Program-made: the position numbers and the translations under genes
The notes under the pieces: model-generated
The model's database searches: none
Told to the model about the DNA's origin: nothing
The model's input: only the letters and a program-made list of their open reading frames with translations
In this document: piece after piece, positions 13,367 to 25,567 of the stretch
Layout: each line of letters opens with the position of its first letter
Position numbering within the stretch: the stretch's first letter is position 1
Assembly: GCA_013076295.1 (NCBI GenBank)
Contig: RQOL01000407.1
Coordinates: 1-64,000, forward strand
Length of the DNA stretch: 64,000 bases
Source of the DNA: Sanderia malayensis
Taxonomy: Eukaryota; Cnidaria; Scyphozoa; Semaeostomeae; Pelagiidae
Reading direction: 5' to 3'

Positions 13367-13483
13367 GCCTACCACCATACCACCATGAGTATACCGGTTC
13401 TCGTCTGATCACCGTAGTCAATCATGGTCGGGCCAGGTCAGTACCTGGATGGGTGACCGCCTGGAACACCTGTGTTGTAGGCC
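13367..13483 (+). rRNA. 5S rRNA copy 21
   Basis: 117 nt. G7C (mismatch in helix I), G56T, and two one-base losses in the last 25 nt. It corresponds to copy 31. Confidence 0.9.
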
Positions 13484-14083
13484 TAAATTTTGATTTTTTT
13501 TCAAGTTTTACAACAATGATAGCAAGCATGCTGAGGCTTTTGACATTAGGGTTCAGCCGTATCGTGTGAACATAATTATGCATGTTTATTTTTGCAATGA
13601 TGTGTTGAAATCTTGCGCTCCTCGTGAGTGTAGTGAGAAGAATAGCCATGGTCAGCAGTGACGGTCCGAGAATCTCATACTTGCACGATGGGCAAGAAAA
13701 CATGATCACAAGGTGTTTCCTCCATTGCGAGGGTATTCCATTGCATTTGCGATTGGTGGACCGGTGCGATGGCTGGAAAGTCTAGTAGCTCGAGAGTACC
13801 ATATTTGGTAGGGGGCACCTGTCTTCGCGCTAATTCCGTCCTTAAAGTGAGAATAAAAACATCGCAAAGAACTTGCAATAACCTTGCCATTCGTAACAAT
13901 ATAGTTGCAACATGGACAGGACATCTGTGGATTACTCATCAATTCCTTGTGAAGGTATAGTTATACTACCTTTATCATCGAAAAAGCACACAGTCGTCCT
14001 GTGTACGTTTGCTTTGCTCGAACTTTTGCACGGACATTATGTGAAGTTGAGTGATGAACTGAGCAATGACCAACGAATCTTTC

Positions 14084-14202
14084 GCCTACCACCATACCAC
14101 CATCAGTATACCGGTTCTCGTCTGATCACCGTAGTCAAGCATGGTCGGGCCAGGTCAGTACCTGGATGGGTGACCGCCTGGGAACACCTGGTGTTGTAGG
14201 CC
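14084..14202 (+). rRNA. 5S rRNA copy 22
   Basis: 119 nt with G7C and G21C. The pre-gene flank has lost one G (GTGATGAAC). It corresponds to copy 32. Confidence 0.94.
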
Positions 14203-14805
14203 TTAATTTTTGATTTTTTTTTCACGTTTTACAACAATGATCGCAAGCATGCTGAGGCTTTTGACACTCTAGGGTTCAGCTGTATCGTGTAAACATAACT
14301 ATGCATGTTTATTTTGGCAATGATGTGTTGAAATCTTGCGCTCCTCGTGAGTGTAGGAGAAGAATAGCCATGGTTAGCAGTGACGGCTCCGAGAATCTCA
14401 TACTTGCATGATGGGCAAGAAAACATGATCACCAAGGTGTTTCCTCCATTGCGAGGGTATTCCATTGCATTTGCGCTTGGCGGACCGGTGCGATGGCTGG
14501 AAAAGCTAGTAGCTCGAGAGTACCATATTTGGTAGGGGGCACCTGTCTTCGCGCTAATTCCGTCTTTAAAGTGAGAATAAAACATCGCGAAGACTTGCAA
14601 TAACCTTGCCGTTCCTAACAATATAGTACAACATGGACAGGACATCTGTGGATCACTCATCAATTCCTGATGAAGGTATAGTTATACTACCTTTATCATC
14701 GAAAAAGCACACAGTCGTCCTGTGTACGTTTGCTTTGCTCGCACTTTTGCACGCACATTATGTGAAGTTGAGTGGATGAACTGAGCAATGACCAACGAAT
14801 CTTTC

Positions 14806-14924
14806 GCCTACGACCATACCACCATGAGTATACCGGTTCTCGTCTGATCACCGTAGTCAAGCATGGTCGCGCCAGGTCAGTACCTGGATGGGTGACCGCC
14901 TGGGAACACCTGGTGTTGTAGGCC
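14806..14924 (+). rRNA. 5S rRNA copy 23
   Basis: 119 nt with one substitution, G65C, inside the intermediate element. The same change occurs in copies 33, 38 and 47-49. Confidence 0.95.
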
Positions 14925-15522
14925 TTAAATTGATATTTTTTTCAAGTTTTACAACAATGATAGCAAGCATGCTGAGGCTTTTGACACTCTAGGGTTCAGC
15001 TGTATCGTGTAAACATAATTATGCATGTTTATTTTGCAATGATGTGTTGAAATCTTGCGCTCCTCGTGAGTGTAGTGAGAAGAATAGCCATGGTCAGCAG
15101 TGACGGCTCCCAGAATCTCATACTTGCACGATGGGCAAGAAAACATGATCACCAAGGTGTTTCCTCCATTGCGAGGGTATTCCATTGCATTGCGCTTGGC
15201 GGACCGGTGCGATGGCTGGAAAGGCTAGTAGCTCGAGAGTACCATATTTGGTAGGGGGCACTGTCTTCGCGCTAATCCGTCTTAAAGTGAGAATAAAAAC
15301 ATCGCGAAGAACTTGCAATAACCTTGCCATTCGTAACAATATAGTTGCAACATGGACAGACATCTGTGCATTACTCATCAATTCCTGATGAAGGATAAGT
15401 ATACTACCTTTGTCATCGAAAAAGCACACAGTCGTCCTGTGTACGTTTGCTTTGCTCGCACTTTTGCACGGACATTATGTGAAGTTGAGTGGATGAACTG
15501 AGCAATGACCAACGAATCTTTC

Positions 15523-15641
15523 GCCTATGACCATACCACCATGAGTATACCGGTTCTCGTTTGATCACCGTAGTCAAGCATGGTCGGGCCAGGTCAGTAC
15601 CTGGATGGGTGACCGCCTGGGAACACCTGGTGTTGTAGGCC
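15523..15641 (+). rRNA. 5S rRNA copy 24
   Basis: 119 nt with C6T (turns a C-G pair of helix I into a wobble) and C39T. A short spacer follows. Confidence 0.95.
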
Positions 15642-15865
15642 TTAAATTTTGATATTTTTTTTCAAGTTTTACAACAATGACAACAATGCAACATGGACAG
15701 GACATGTGTGGATTACTCATCAATTCCTGATGAAGGTATAGTTATACTACCTTTATCATCGAAAAAGAACACAGTCGTCCTGTGTACGTTTGATTTGCTC
15801 GCACTTTTGCACGGACATTATGTGAAGTTGTGTGGATGAACTGAGCAATGACCAACGAATCTTTC
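15642..15865 (+). repeat. Example short spacer (224 bp)
   Basis: After the T-run and the CAAGTTTTACAACAATGA block, the spacer jumps to CAACAATGCAACATGGACAG, skipping about 382 bp of the long spacer. The last part (from ACATGGACAGG to the next gene) is unchanged. The conserved pre-gene block and hairpin are therefore kept. Confidence 0.93.
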
Positions 15866-15984
15866 GCCTACGACCATACCACCATGAGTATACCGGTTCT
15901 CGTCTGATCACCGTAGTCAAGCATGGTCGGGCCAGGTCAGTACCTGGATGGGTGACCGCCTGGGAACACCTGGTGTTGTAGGCC
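15866..15984 (+). rRNA. 5S rRNA copy 25
   Basis: Identical to the reference over 119 nt. It lies downstream of a short spacer. Confidence 0.98.
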
Positions 15985-16590
15985 TTAAATTTTAATTTTT
16001 TTTCAAGTTTTACAACATAGATAGCAAGCATGCTGAGGCTTTTGACACTCTCGGGATAAGTTGTATCGTGTAAACATAATTATGCATGTTTATTTTTGCA
16101 ATGATGTGTTGAAATCTTGCGCTCCTCGTGAGTGTAGTGAGAAGAATAGCCATGGTCAGCAGTGACGGCTCCGAGAATCTCATACTTGCACGATGGGCAA
16201 GAAAACATGATCACCAAGGTGTTTCCTCCATTGCGAGGGTATTCCATTGCATTTGCGCTTGGCGGACCGGTGCGATGGCTGGAAAGGCTAGTAGCTCGAG
16301 AGTACCATATTTGGTAGGGGGCACCTGTCTTCGCGCTAATTCCGTCCTTAAAGTGAGAATAAAAACATCGCGAAGAACTTGCAATAACCTTGCCATTCGT
16401 AACAATATAGTTGCAACATGGACAGGACATCTGTGGATTACTCATCAATTCCTGATGAAGGTATAGTTATACTACCTTTATCATCGAAAAAGCACACAGT
16501 CGTCCTGTGTACGTTTGCTTTGCTCGCACTTTTGCACGGACATTATGTGAAGTTGAGTGGATGAACTGAGCAATGACCAACGAATCTTTC

Positions 16591-16709
16591 GCCTACGACC
16601 ATACCACCATGAGTATACCGGTTCTCTTCTGATCACCGTAGTCAAGCATGGTCGGGCCAGGTCAGTACCTGGATGGGTGACCGCCTGGGAACACCTGGCG
16701 TTGTAGGCC
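16591..16709 (+). rRNA. 5S rRNA copy 26
   Basis: 119 nt with G37T and T109C; internal promoter intact. Confidence 0.95.
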
Positions 16710-17316
16710 CGAAATTTTGATTTTTTTTTCAAGTTTTACAACAATGATAGCAAGCATGCTGAGGCTTTTGACACTCTAGGGTTCAGCTGTATCGTGTAAA
16801 CATAATTATGCATGTTTATTTTGGCAATGATGTGTTGAAATCTTGCGCTCCTCGTGAGTGTAGTGAGAAGAATAGCCATGGTTAGCAGTGACGGCTCCGA
16901 GAATCTCATACTTGCATGATGGGCAAGAAAACATGATCACCAAGGTGTTTCCTCCATTGCGAGGGTATTCCATTGCATTTGCGCTTGGCGGACCGGTGCG
17001 ATGGCTGGAAAGGCTAGTAGCTCGAGAGTACCATATTTGGTAGGGGGCACCTGTCTTCGCGCTAATTCCGTCCTTAAAGTGAGAATACAAACATCGCGGA
17101 GAACTTGCAATAACCTTGCCATTCGTAACAATATAGTTGCAACATGGACAGGACATCTATGCATTACTCATCAATTCCTGATGAAGGTATAGTTATACTA
17201 CCTCTACCATCGAAAAAGCACAGAGTCGTCCTGTGTACGTTTGCTTTGCTCGCACTTTTGCACGGACATTATGTGAAGTTGAGTGGATGAACTGAGCAAT
17301 GACAAACGAATCTTTC

Positions 17317-17434
17317 GCCTACGACCATACCACAATGACTATACCGGTTTCGTTTGACCACCGTAGTCAAGCATGGTCGGGCCAGGTCAGTGCCTGGATG
17401 GGTGACCGCCTGGGAACACCTGGTGTTGTAGGCC
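17317..17434 (+). rRNA. 5S rRNA copy 27, divergent 5' half
   Basis: 118 nt with C18A, G23C, a one-base loss near nt 34, C39T, T43C and A77G. It is the duplicate of copy 18 and, like it, is followed by a 5S-less unit. Confidence 0.92.
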
Positions 17435-18589
17435 TTAAATTTTGATTTTTTTTTTCACCTTTTACAACAATGATAGCAAGCATGCTGAGGCTTTTGACAC
17501 TCTAGGGTTCAGCTGTATCGTGTAAACATAATTATGCATGTTTATTTTTGCAATGATGTGTTGAAATCTTGCGCTCCTCGCGAGTGTAGTGAGAAGAATA
17601 GCCATGGTCAGCAGTGACGGCTCCGAGAATCTCATACTTGCATGATGGGCAAGAAAACATGATCACCAAGGTGTTTCCTCCATTGCGAGGGTATTCCATT
17701 GCATTTGCGCTTGGCGGACCGGTGCGATGGCTGGAAAGGCTAGTAGCTCGAGAGTACCATATTTGGTAGGGGGCACCTGTCTTCGCGCTAATTCCGTCCT
17801 TAAAGTGAGAATAAAAACATCGCGAAGAACTTGCAATAACCTTGCCATTCGTAACAATATAGTTGCAACATGGACAGGACATCTGTGGATTACTCATCAA
17901 TTCCTGGTGAAGGTATTGTTATACTACCTTTATCATCGAAAAAGCACACAGTCGTCCTGTGTACGTTTGCTTTGCTCGCACTTTTGCACGGACATTATGT
18001 GAAGTTGAGTGTATGAACTGAACAATGACCAACGAGGCTTTTGACACTCTAGGGTTCAGCTGTATCGTGTAAACATAATTATGCATGTTTATTTTTGCAA
18101 TGATGTGTTGAAACCTTGCTCTCCTCGTGAGTGTAGTGAGAAGAATAGCCATGATCAGCAGTGACGGCTCCGAGAATCTCATACTTGCATGATGGGCAAA
18201 AAAACATGATCACCAAGGTGTTTCCTCCATTGCGAGGGTATTCCATTGCATTTGCGCTTGGCGGACCGGTGCGATGGCTGGAAAGGCTAGTAGCTCGAGA
18301 GTACTTTATTTGGTAGGGGGCACCTGTCTTCGCGCTAATTTTGTCTTTAAAGTGAGAATAAAAACATCGCGAAGAACTTGCAATAACCTTGCCATTCGTA
18401 ACAATATAGTTGCAACATGGACAGGACATCTGTGGATTACTCATCAATTCCTGATGAAGGTATAGTTATACTACCTTTATCATCGAAAAAGCACACAGTC
18501 GTCCTGTGTACGTTTGCTTTGCTCGAACTTTTGCACGGACATTATGTGAAGTTGAGTGGATGAACTGAGCAATGACCAACGAATCTTTC
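17435..18589 (+). repeat. Second double-length spacer with a 5S-less unit
   Basis: It has the same junction as at 11,747: AACGA joined to GGCTTTTGAC at 18,035/18,036. The identical breakpoint and shared flanking variants show one deletion that was later copied, not two events. Confidence 0.93.
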
Positions 18590-18708
18590 GCCTACGACCA
18601 TACCACCATGAGTATACCGGTTCTCGTCTGATCACCGTAGTCAAGCGTAGTCGGGCCAGGTCAGTACCTGGATGGGTGACCACCTGGGAACACCTGGTGT
18701 TGTAGGCC
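18590..18708 (+). rRNA. 5S rRNA copy 28
   Basis: 119 nt with A58G, G60A and G93A, the same set as copy 19. Confidence 0.94.
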
Positions 18709-19315
18709 TTAATTTTTGATTTTTTTTTTCACGTTTTACAACAATGATAGCAAACATGCTGAGGCTTTTGACACTCTAGGGTTCAGCTATATCGTGTAAA
18801 CATAATTATGCATGTTTATTTTGCAATGATGTGTTGAAATCTTGGGCTCCTCGTGAGTGTAGTGAGAAGAATAGCCATGGTCAGCAGTGACGGCTCCGAG
18901 AATCTCATACTTGCATGATGGGCAAGAAAACATGATCACCAATGTGTTTCCTCCATTGGGAGGGTATTCCATTGCCTTTGCGCTTAGCGGACCTGTGCGA
19001 TGGCTGGAAAGGCTAGTAGCTCGAGAGTACCATACTTGGTAGGGGGCACCTGTCTTCGCGCTAATTCCGTCCTTAAAGTGAGAATAAAAGCATCGCGAAG
19101 AACTTGCAATAACCTTGCCATTCGTAACAATATAGTTGCAACATGGACAGGACATCTGTGGATTACTCATCAATTCCTGATGAAGGTATAGTTATACTAC
19201 CTTTATCATCGAAAAAGCACACAGTCGTCCTGTGTACGCTTGCTTTGCTCGCACTTTTGCACGAACATTATGTGAAGTTGAGTGGATGAACTGAGCAATG
19301 ACCATCGAATCTTTC

Positions 19316-19434
19316 GCCTACGACCATACCACCATGAGTATACCGGTTCTCGTCTGATCACCGTAGACAAGCATCGTCGGGCCAGGTCAGTACCTGGATG
19401 GGTGACCGCCTGGGAACACCTGTTGTTGTAGGCT
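19316..19434 (+). rRNA. 5S rRNA copy 29
   Basis: 119 nt with T52A, G60C, G108T and C119T. It is the counterpart of copy 20 and is followed by a short spacer. Confidence 0.94.
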
Positions 19435-19657
19435 ATAAATTTTGATTTTTTTTTCAAGTTTTACAACAATGACAACAATGCAACATGGACAGGACATCTG
19501 TGGATTACTCATCATTTCCTGATGAAAGTATAGTTATACTACCTTTATCATCGAAAAAGCACACATTCGTCCTGTGTACGTTTGCTTTGCTCGAACTTTT
19601 GCACGGACATTATGTGAAGTTGAGTGGATGAAGTGAGCAATGAACAACGAAGCTTTC

Positions 19658-19776
19658 GCCTACGACCATACCACCATGAGTATACCGGTTCTCGTCTGAT
19701 CACCGTAGTCAAGCATGGCCGGGCCAGGTCAGTACCTGGTTGCGTGACCGCCTGGGAGCACCTGGTGTTGTAGGCC
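19658..19776 (+). rRNA. 5S rRNA copy 30
   Basis: 119 nt with T62C, A83T and G86C (box C) and A101G. No counterpart exists in the 11-16 kb segment, so it is the extra unit in the second copy of that duplication. Confidence 0.93.
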
Positions 19777-20383
19777 ATAAATTTTGATTTTTTTTTCAAG
19801 TTTTACAACAATGATAGCAATCATGCTGAGGCTTTTGACACTCTAGGGTTCAGCTGTATCGTGTAAACATAATTATGCATGTTTATTTTTGCAATGATGT
19901 GTTGAAATCTTGCGCTCCTCGTGAGTGTAGCGAGAAGAATAGCCATGGTCAGCAGTGACGGCTCCCAGAATCTCATACTTGCACGATGGGCAAGAAAACA
20001 TGATCACCAAGGTGTTTCCTCCATTGCGAGGGTATTCCATTGCAATTGCGCTTGGCGGACCGGTGCGATGGCTGGAAGGGCTAGTAGCTCGAGAGTACCA
20101 TATTTGGTAGGGGGCATCTGTCTTCGCGCTAAATCCGTCCTTAAAGTGAGAATAAAAACATCGCGAAGAACTTGCAATAACCTTGCCATTCGTAACAATA
20201 TAGTTGCAACATGGACAGGACATCTGTGGATTACTCATCAATTCCTGATGAAGGTATAGTTATACTACCTTTATCATCGAAAAAGCACACAGTCGTCCTG
20301 TGTACGTTTGCTTTGCTCGAACTTTTGCACGGACATTATGTGAAGTTGAGTTGATGAACTGAGCAATGACCAACGAATCTTTC

Positions 20384-20502
20384 GCCTACCACCATACCAC
20401 CATGAGTATACCGGTTCTCGTCTGATCACCGTAGTCAATCATGGTCGGGCCAGGTCAGTACCTGGATGGGTGACCGCCTGGAAACACCTAGTGTTGTAGG
20501 CC
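20384..20502 (+). rRNA. 5S rRNA copy 31
   Basis: 119 nt with G7C, G56T, G99A and G107A. It is the counterpart of copy 21. Confidence 0.93.
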
Positions 20503-21108
20503 CTAAATTTTGATTTTTTTTCAAGTTTTACAACAATGATAGCAAGCATGCTGAGGCTTTTGACATTCTAGGGTTCAGCCGTATCGTGTGAACATAATTA
20601 TGCATGTTTATTTTTGCAATGATGTGTTGAAATCTTGCGCTCCTCGTGAGTGTAGTGAGAAGAATAGCCATGGTCAGCACTGACGGTTCCGAGAATCTCA
20701 TACTTGCACGATGGGCAAGAAAACATGATCAACAAGGTGTTTCCTCCATTGCGAGGGTATTCCATTGCATTTGCGATTGGTGGACCGGTGCGATGGCTGG
20801 AAAGTCTAGTAGCTCGAGAGTACCATATTTGGTAGGGGGCACCTGTCTTCGCGCTAATTCCGTCCTTAAAGTGAGAATAAAAACATCGCGAAGAACTTGC
20901 AATAACCTTGCCATTCGTAACAATATAGTTGCAACATGGACAGGACATCTGTGGATTACTCATCAATTCCTGATGAAGGTATAGTTATACTACCTTTATC
21001 ATCGAAAAAGCACACAGTCGTCCTGTGTACGTTTGCTTTGCTCGAACTTTTGCACGGACATTATGTGAAGTTGAGTTGATGAACTGAGCAATGACCAACG
21101 AATCTTTC

Positions 21109-21226
21109 GCCTACCACCATACCACCATCAGTATACCGGTTCTCGTCTGATCACCGTAGTCAATCATGGTCGGCCAGGTCAGTACCTGGATGGGTGACCG
21201 CCTGGGAACACCTGGTGTTGTAGGCC
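21109..21226 (+). rRNA. 5S rRNA copy 32
   Basis: 118 nt with G7C, G21C, G56T and one G lost in the GGTCGGGCC intermediate element. Confidence 0.92.
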
Positions 21227-21825
21227 TAAATTTTGATTTTTTTTTCAAGTTTTACAACAATGATAGCAAGCATGCTGAGGCTTTTGACACTCTAGGGTTC
21301 AGCTGTATCGTGTAAACATAATTATGCATGTTTATTTTTGCAATGATGTGTTGAAATCTTGCGCTCCTCGTGAGTGTAGTGAGAAGAATAGCCATGGTTA
21401 GCAGTGACGGCTCCGAGAATCTCATACTTGCATCATGGGCAAGAAAACATGATCACCAAGGTGTTTCCTTCATTGCGAGGGTATTCCATTGCATTTGCGC
21501 TTGGCGGACCGGTGCGATGGCTGGAAAGCTAGTAGCTCGAGAGTACCATATTTGGTAGGGGGCACCTGTCTTCGCGCTAATTCCGTCTTTAAGTGAGAAT
21601 AAAACATCGCGAAGTACTTGCAATAACCTTGCCGTTCCTAACAATATAGCTAACATGGACAGGACATCTGTGGATCTCATCAATTCCTGATGAAGGTATA
21701 GTTATACTACCTTTATCATCGAAAAAGCACACAGTCGTCCTGTGTACGTTTGCTTTGCTCGCACTTTTGCACGCACATTATGTGAAGTTGAGTGGATGAA
21801 CTGAGCAATGACCAACGAATCTTTC

Positions 21826-21944
21826 GCCTACGACCATACCACCATGAGTATACCGGTTCTCGTCTGATCACCGTAGTCAAGCATGGTCGCGCCAGGTCAG
21901 TACCTGGATGGGTGACCGCCTGGGAACACCTGGTGTTGTAGGCC
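21826..21944 (+). rRNA. 5S rRNA copy 33
   Basis: 119 nt with G65C only, as in copy 23. Confidence 0.95.
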
Positions 21945-22549
21945 TTAAATATTGATATTTTTTTCAAGTTTTACAACAATGATAGCAAGCATGCTGAGGC
22001 TTTTGACACTCTAGGGTTCAGCTGTATCGTGTAAACATAATTATGCATGTTTATTTTTGCAATGATGTGTTGAAATCTTGCGCTCCTCGTGAGTGTAGCG
22101 AGAAGAATAGCCATGGTCAGCAGTGACGGCTCCCAGAATCTCATACTTGCACGATGGGCAAGAAAACATGATCACCAAGGTGTTTCGTCCATTGCGAGGG
22201 TATTCCATTGCAATTGCGCTTGGCGGACCGGTGCGATGGCTGGAAGGCTAGTAGCTCGAGAGTACCATATTTGGTAGGGGGCATCTGTCTTCGCGCTAAA
22301 TCCGTACTTAAAGTGAGAATAAAAACATCGCGAAGAACTTGCAATAACCTTGCCATTCGTAACAATATAGTTGCAACATGGACAGACATCTGTGCATTAC
22401 TCATCAATTCCTGATGAAGGATAAGTAATACTACCTTTGTCATCGAAAAAGCACACAGTCGTCCTGTGTACGTTTGCTTTGCTCGCACTTTTGCACGGAC
22501 ATTATGCGAAGTTGAGTGGATGAACTGAGCAATGACCAACGAATCTTTC

Positions 22550-22667
22550 GCCTATGACCATACCACCATGAGTATACCGGTTCTCGTTTGATCACCGTAG
22601 TCAAGCATGGTCGGGCAGGTCAGTACCTGGATGGGTGACCGCCTGGGAACACCTGGTGTTGTAGGCC
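22550..22667 (+). rRNA. 5S rRNA copy 34
   Basis: 118 nt with C6T, C39T and one C lost at about nt 67. A short spacer follows, as after copy 24. Confidence 0.93.
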
Positions 22668-22891
22668 TTAAATTTTGATATTTTTTTTCAAGTTTTACAA
22701 CAATGACAACAATGCAACATGGACAGGACATGTGTGGATTACTCTTCAATTCCTGATGAAAGTATAGTTATACTACCTTTATCATCGAAAAAGAACACAG
22801 TCGTCCTGTGTACGTTTGATTTGCTCGCACTTTTGCACGGACATTATGTGAAGTTGTGTGGATGAACTGAGCAATGACCAACGAATCTTTC

Positions 22892-23010
22892 GCCTACGAC
22901 CATACCACCATGAGTATACCGGTTCTCGTCTGATCACCGTAGTCAAGCATGGTCGGGCCAGGTCAGTACCTGGATGGGTGACCGCCTGGGAACACCTGGT
23001 GTTGTAGGCC
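22892..23010 (+). rRNA. 5S rRNA copy 35
   Basis: Identical to the reference over 119 nt; counterpart of copy 25. Confidence 0.98.
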
Positions 23011-23616
23011 TTAAATATTGATATTTTTTTCAAGTTTTACAACAATGATAGCAAGCATGCTGAGGCTTTTGACACTCTAGGGTTCAGCTGTATCGTGTAA
23101 ACATAATTATGCATGTTTATTTTTGCAATGATGTGTTGAAATCTTGCGCTCCTCGTGAGTGTAGCGAGAAGAATAGCCATGGTCAGCAGTGACGGCTCCC
23201 AGAATCTCATACTTGCACGATGGGCAAGAAAACATGATAACCAAGGTGTTTCCTCCATTGCGAGGGTATTCCATTGCAATTGCGCTTGGCGGACCGGTGC
23301 GATGGCTGGAAGGGCTAGTAGCTCGAGAGTACCATATTTGGTAGGGGGCATCTGTCTTCGCGCTAAATCCGTACTTAAAGTGAGAATAAAAACATCGCGA
23401 AGAACTTGCAATAACCTTGCCATTCGTAACAATATAGTTGCAACATGGACAGACATCTGTGCATTACTCATCAATTCCTGATGAAGGTATAGTTATACTA
23501 CCTTTGTCATCGAAAAAGCACACAGTCGTCCTGTGTACGTTTGCTTTGCTCGCACTTTTGCACGGACATTATGTGAAGTTGAGTGGATGAACTGAGCAAT
23601 GACCAACGAATCTTTC

Positions 23617-23735
23617 GCCTATGACCATACCACCATGAGTATACCGGTTCTCGTTTGATCACCGTAGTCAAGCATGGTCGGGGCAGGTCAGTACCTGGAT
23701 GGGTGACCGCCTGGGAACACCTGGTGTTGTAGGCC
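23617..23735 (+). rRNA. 5S rRNA copy 36
   Basis: 119 nt with C6T, C39T and C67G. The downstream variants (AACATAGATAG, GGGATAAGTTG) match those after copy 25, so the unit is a mosaic of the two parental types. Confidence 0.94.
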
Positions 23736-24341
23736 TTAAATTTTAATTTTTTTTCAAGTTTTACAACATAGATAGCAAGCATGCTGAGGCTTTTGACACT
23801 CTAGGGATAAGTTGTATCGTGTAAACATAATTATGCATGTTTATTTTTGCAATGATGTGTTGAAATCTTGCCCTCCTCGTGAGTGTAGTGAGAAGAATAG
23901 CCATGGTCAGCAGTGACGGCTCCGAGAATCTCATACTTGCACGATGGGCAAGAAAACATGATCACCAAGGTGTTTCCTCCATTGCGAGGGTATTCCATTG
24001 CATTTGCGATTGGCGGACCGGTGCGATGGCTGGAAAAGCTAGTAGCTCGAGAGTACCATATTTGGTAGGGGGCACCTGTCTTCGCGCTAATTCCGTCTTT
24101 AAAGTGAGAATGAAAACATTGCGAAGTACTTGCAATAACCTTGCCGTTCCTAACAATATAGCTACAACATGGACAGGACATCTGTGGATCACTCATCAAT
24201 TCCTGATGAAGGTATAGTTATACTACCTTTATCATCGAAAAAGCACACAGTCGTCCTGTGTACGTTTGCTTTGCTCGCACTTTTTCACAGACATTATGTG
24301 AAGTTGAGTGGATGAACTGAGCAATGACCAACGAATCTTTC

Positions 24342-24460
24342 GCCTACGACCATAACACCATGAGTATACCGGTTCTCGTTTGACCACCGTAGTCAAGCAT
24401 GGTCGGGCCAGGTCAGTACCTGGATGGGTGACCGCCTGGGAACACCTGGTGTTGTAGGCC
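24342..24460 (+). rRNA. 5S rRNA copy 37
   Basis: 119 nt with C14A, C39T and T43C. The downstream terminator is atypical: after TTAAATTTTGA comes CGTTTTACACG, so there is no run of eight Ts, only two runs of four. Confidence 0.93.
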
Positions 24461-24700
24461 TTAAATTTTGACGTTTTACACGTTTTACAACAATGATAGC
24501 AAACAGGCTGAGGCTTTTGACACTCTAGGGTTCAGCTGTATCGTGTAAACATAATTATGCATGTTTATTTTGGCAATGATGTGTTGAAATCTTGCGCTCC
24601 TCGTGAGTGTAGTGAGAAGAATAGCCATGGTCAGCAGTGACTGCTCCGAGAATCTCATACTTGCATGATGGGCAAGAAAACATGATCACTAAGGTGTTTC

Positions 24701-25567
24701 ACTGCAAGTCCATTGCAAGTCCATTGCACTGCAAGTCCATTTCCATTGCAAGTCAATTTCAATACTGCCCGTTAGCTTGGATGTTTCATAGCAGAAATTT
24801 AAACAATAAAATTGATAAAATTCACGAAAGAGCTTTAAGGATTGCATATAAGGACTATGAATCTAATTTTGAGACCTTATTGGAAAGAGACAAAGCAGTG
24901 ACCATCCACACTAAGAATCTACAAACACTTATGTTAGAAATGTTCAAAACTCAGAACAATTTAAGCCCTCCTTTTATGAGTGAGATTTTCAGGCAGCGAG
25001 AAGTTATGTTTAACCTGAGAAATGGCAATGAATTTTTCTTACCAAGGATTAAAACTGTACATTTTGGTTCTGAAACTGTAAGATATAGAGAGCATCAACT
25101 TTGGTATCGCATCCCTGAAGAAATAAGAAATGTTGAATCCTTCTTGCAATTTAGGTCAAAGATAAAACAATGGCGCGGTAATGAATGCACATGTAGACTC
25201 TGCAGACCGTTCGTTCCAAACCTTGGATATTTATAATCGTAAAATTTTTAACATTATTTTCATTTTAAATTTTAAAATCTTTTATTGTACCATACACTAC
25301 TTTTTTATATGAATTATTATTAGCTTGTTTTAATCATTTATTTAGGAACTTATATGGCTATTTTAAGTAGATTTTTAATAAACATTTTAGATTTATTTAA
25401 AAAAAATATATGGACTATTTTAAGTAGAATCTTAATATACATTATAGATTTTATTCAGTATTTTAAATAGTTGGCTTTAATTAGCAAAATTAACTTGTTA
25501 ATCACGCTATGTATTTACCAGCCAACTTTAAATAAATTGATTATTATTATTATTATTATTATATATT
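24701..25567 (+). mobile_element. 5'-truncated LINE (non-LTR retrotransposon) in a 5S spacer
   Basis: The spacer is interrupted after AAGGTGTTTC (24,700) and resumes at TTCCTCCATTGCGA (25,566). The insert of about 866 bp carries the C-terminal coding end of a LINE ORF2, an AT-rich 3' UTR and an (ATT)n tail at 25,541-25,562. An (ATT)n-type end is also seen on the other LINE in this window. The target duplication is at most 3 bp (TTC). About 57 bp at the 5' junction are repetitive filler. Confidence 0.88.
24757..25236 (+). pseudogene. LINE ORF2 C-terminal fragment
   Basis: About 155 codons in one open frame ending in TAA at 25,234-25,236. The frame is also open upstream through the 5S spacer, but that part is not LINE. 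Recognisable blocks are YCPLAWMFHSR, NNKIDKIHERALRIAYKDY, ETLLERDKAVTIHTKNLQTL and EMFKTQNNLSPPFM, then a terminal segment with LWYRIPEEIRN. These are typical of the region behind the reverse transcriptase core in CR1/L2/Rex1-like LINEs. The polymerase motifs themselves are absent, so the fragment cannot be active. The exact clade is not resolved from the sequence alone. Confidence 0.85.
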
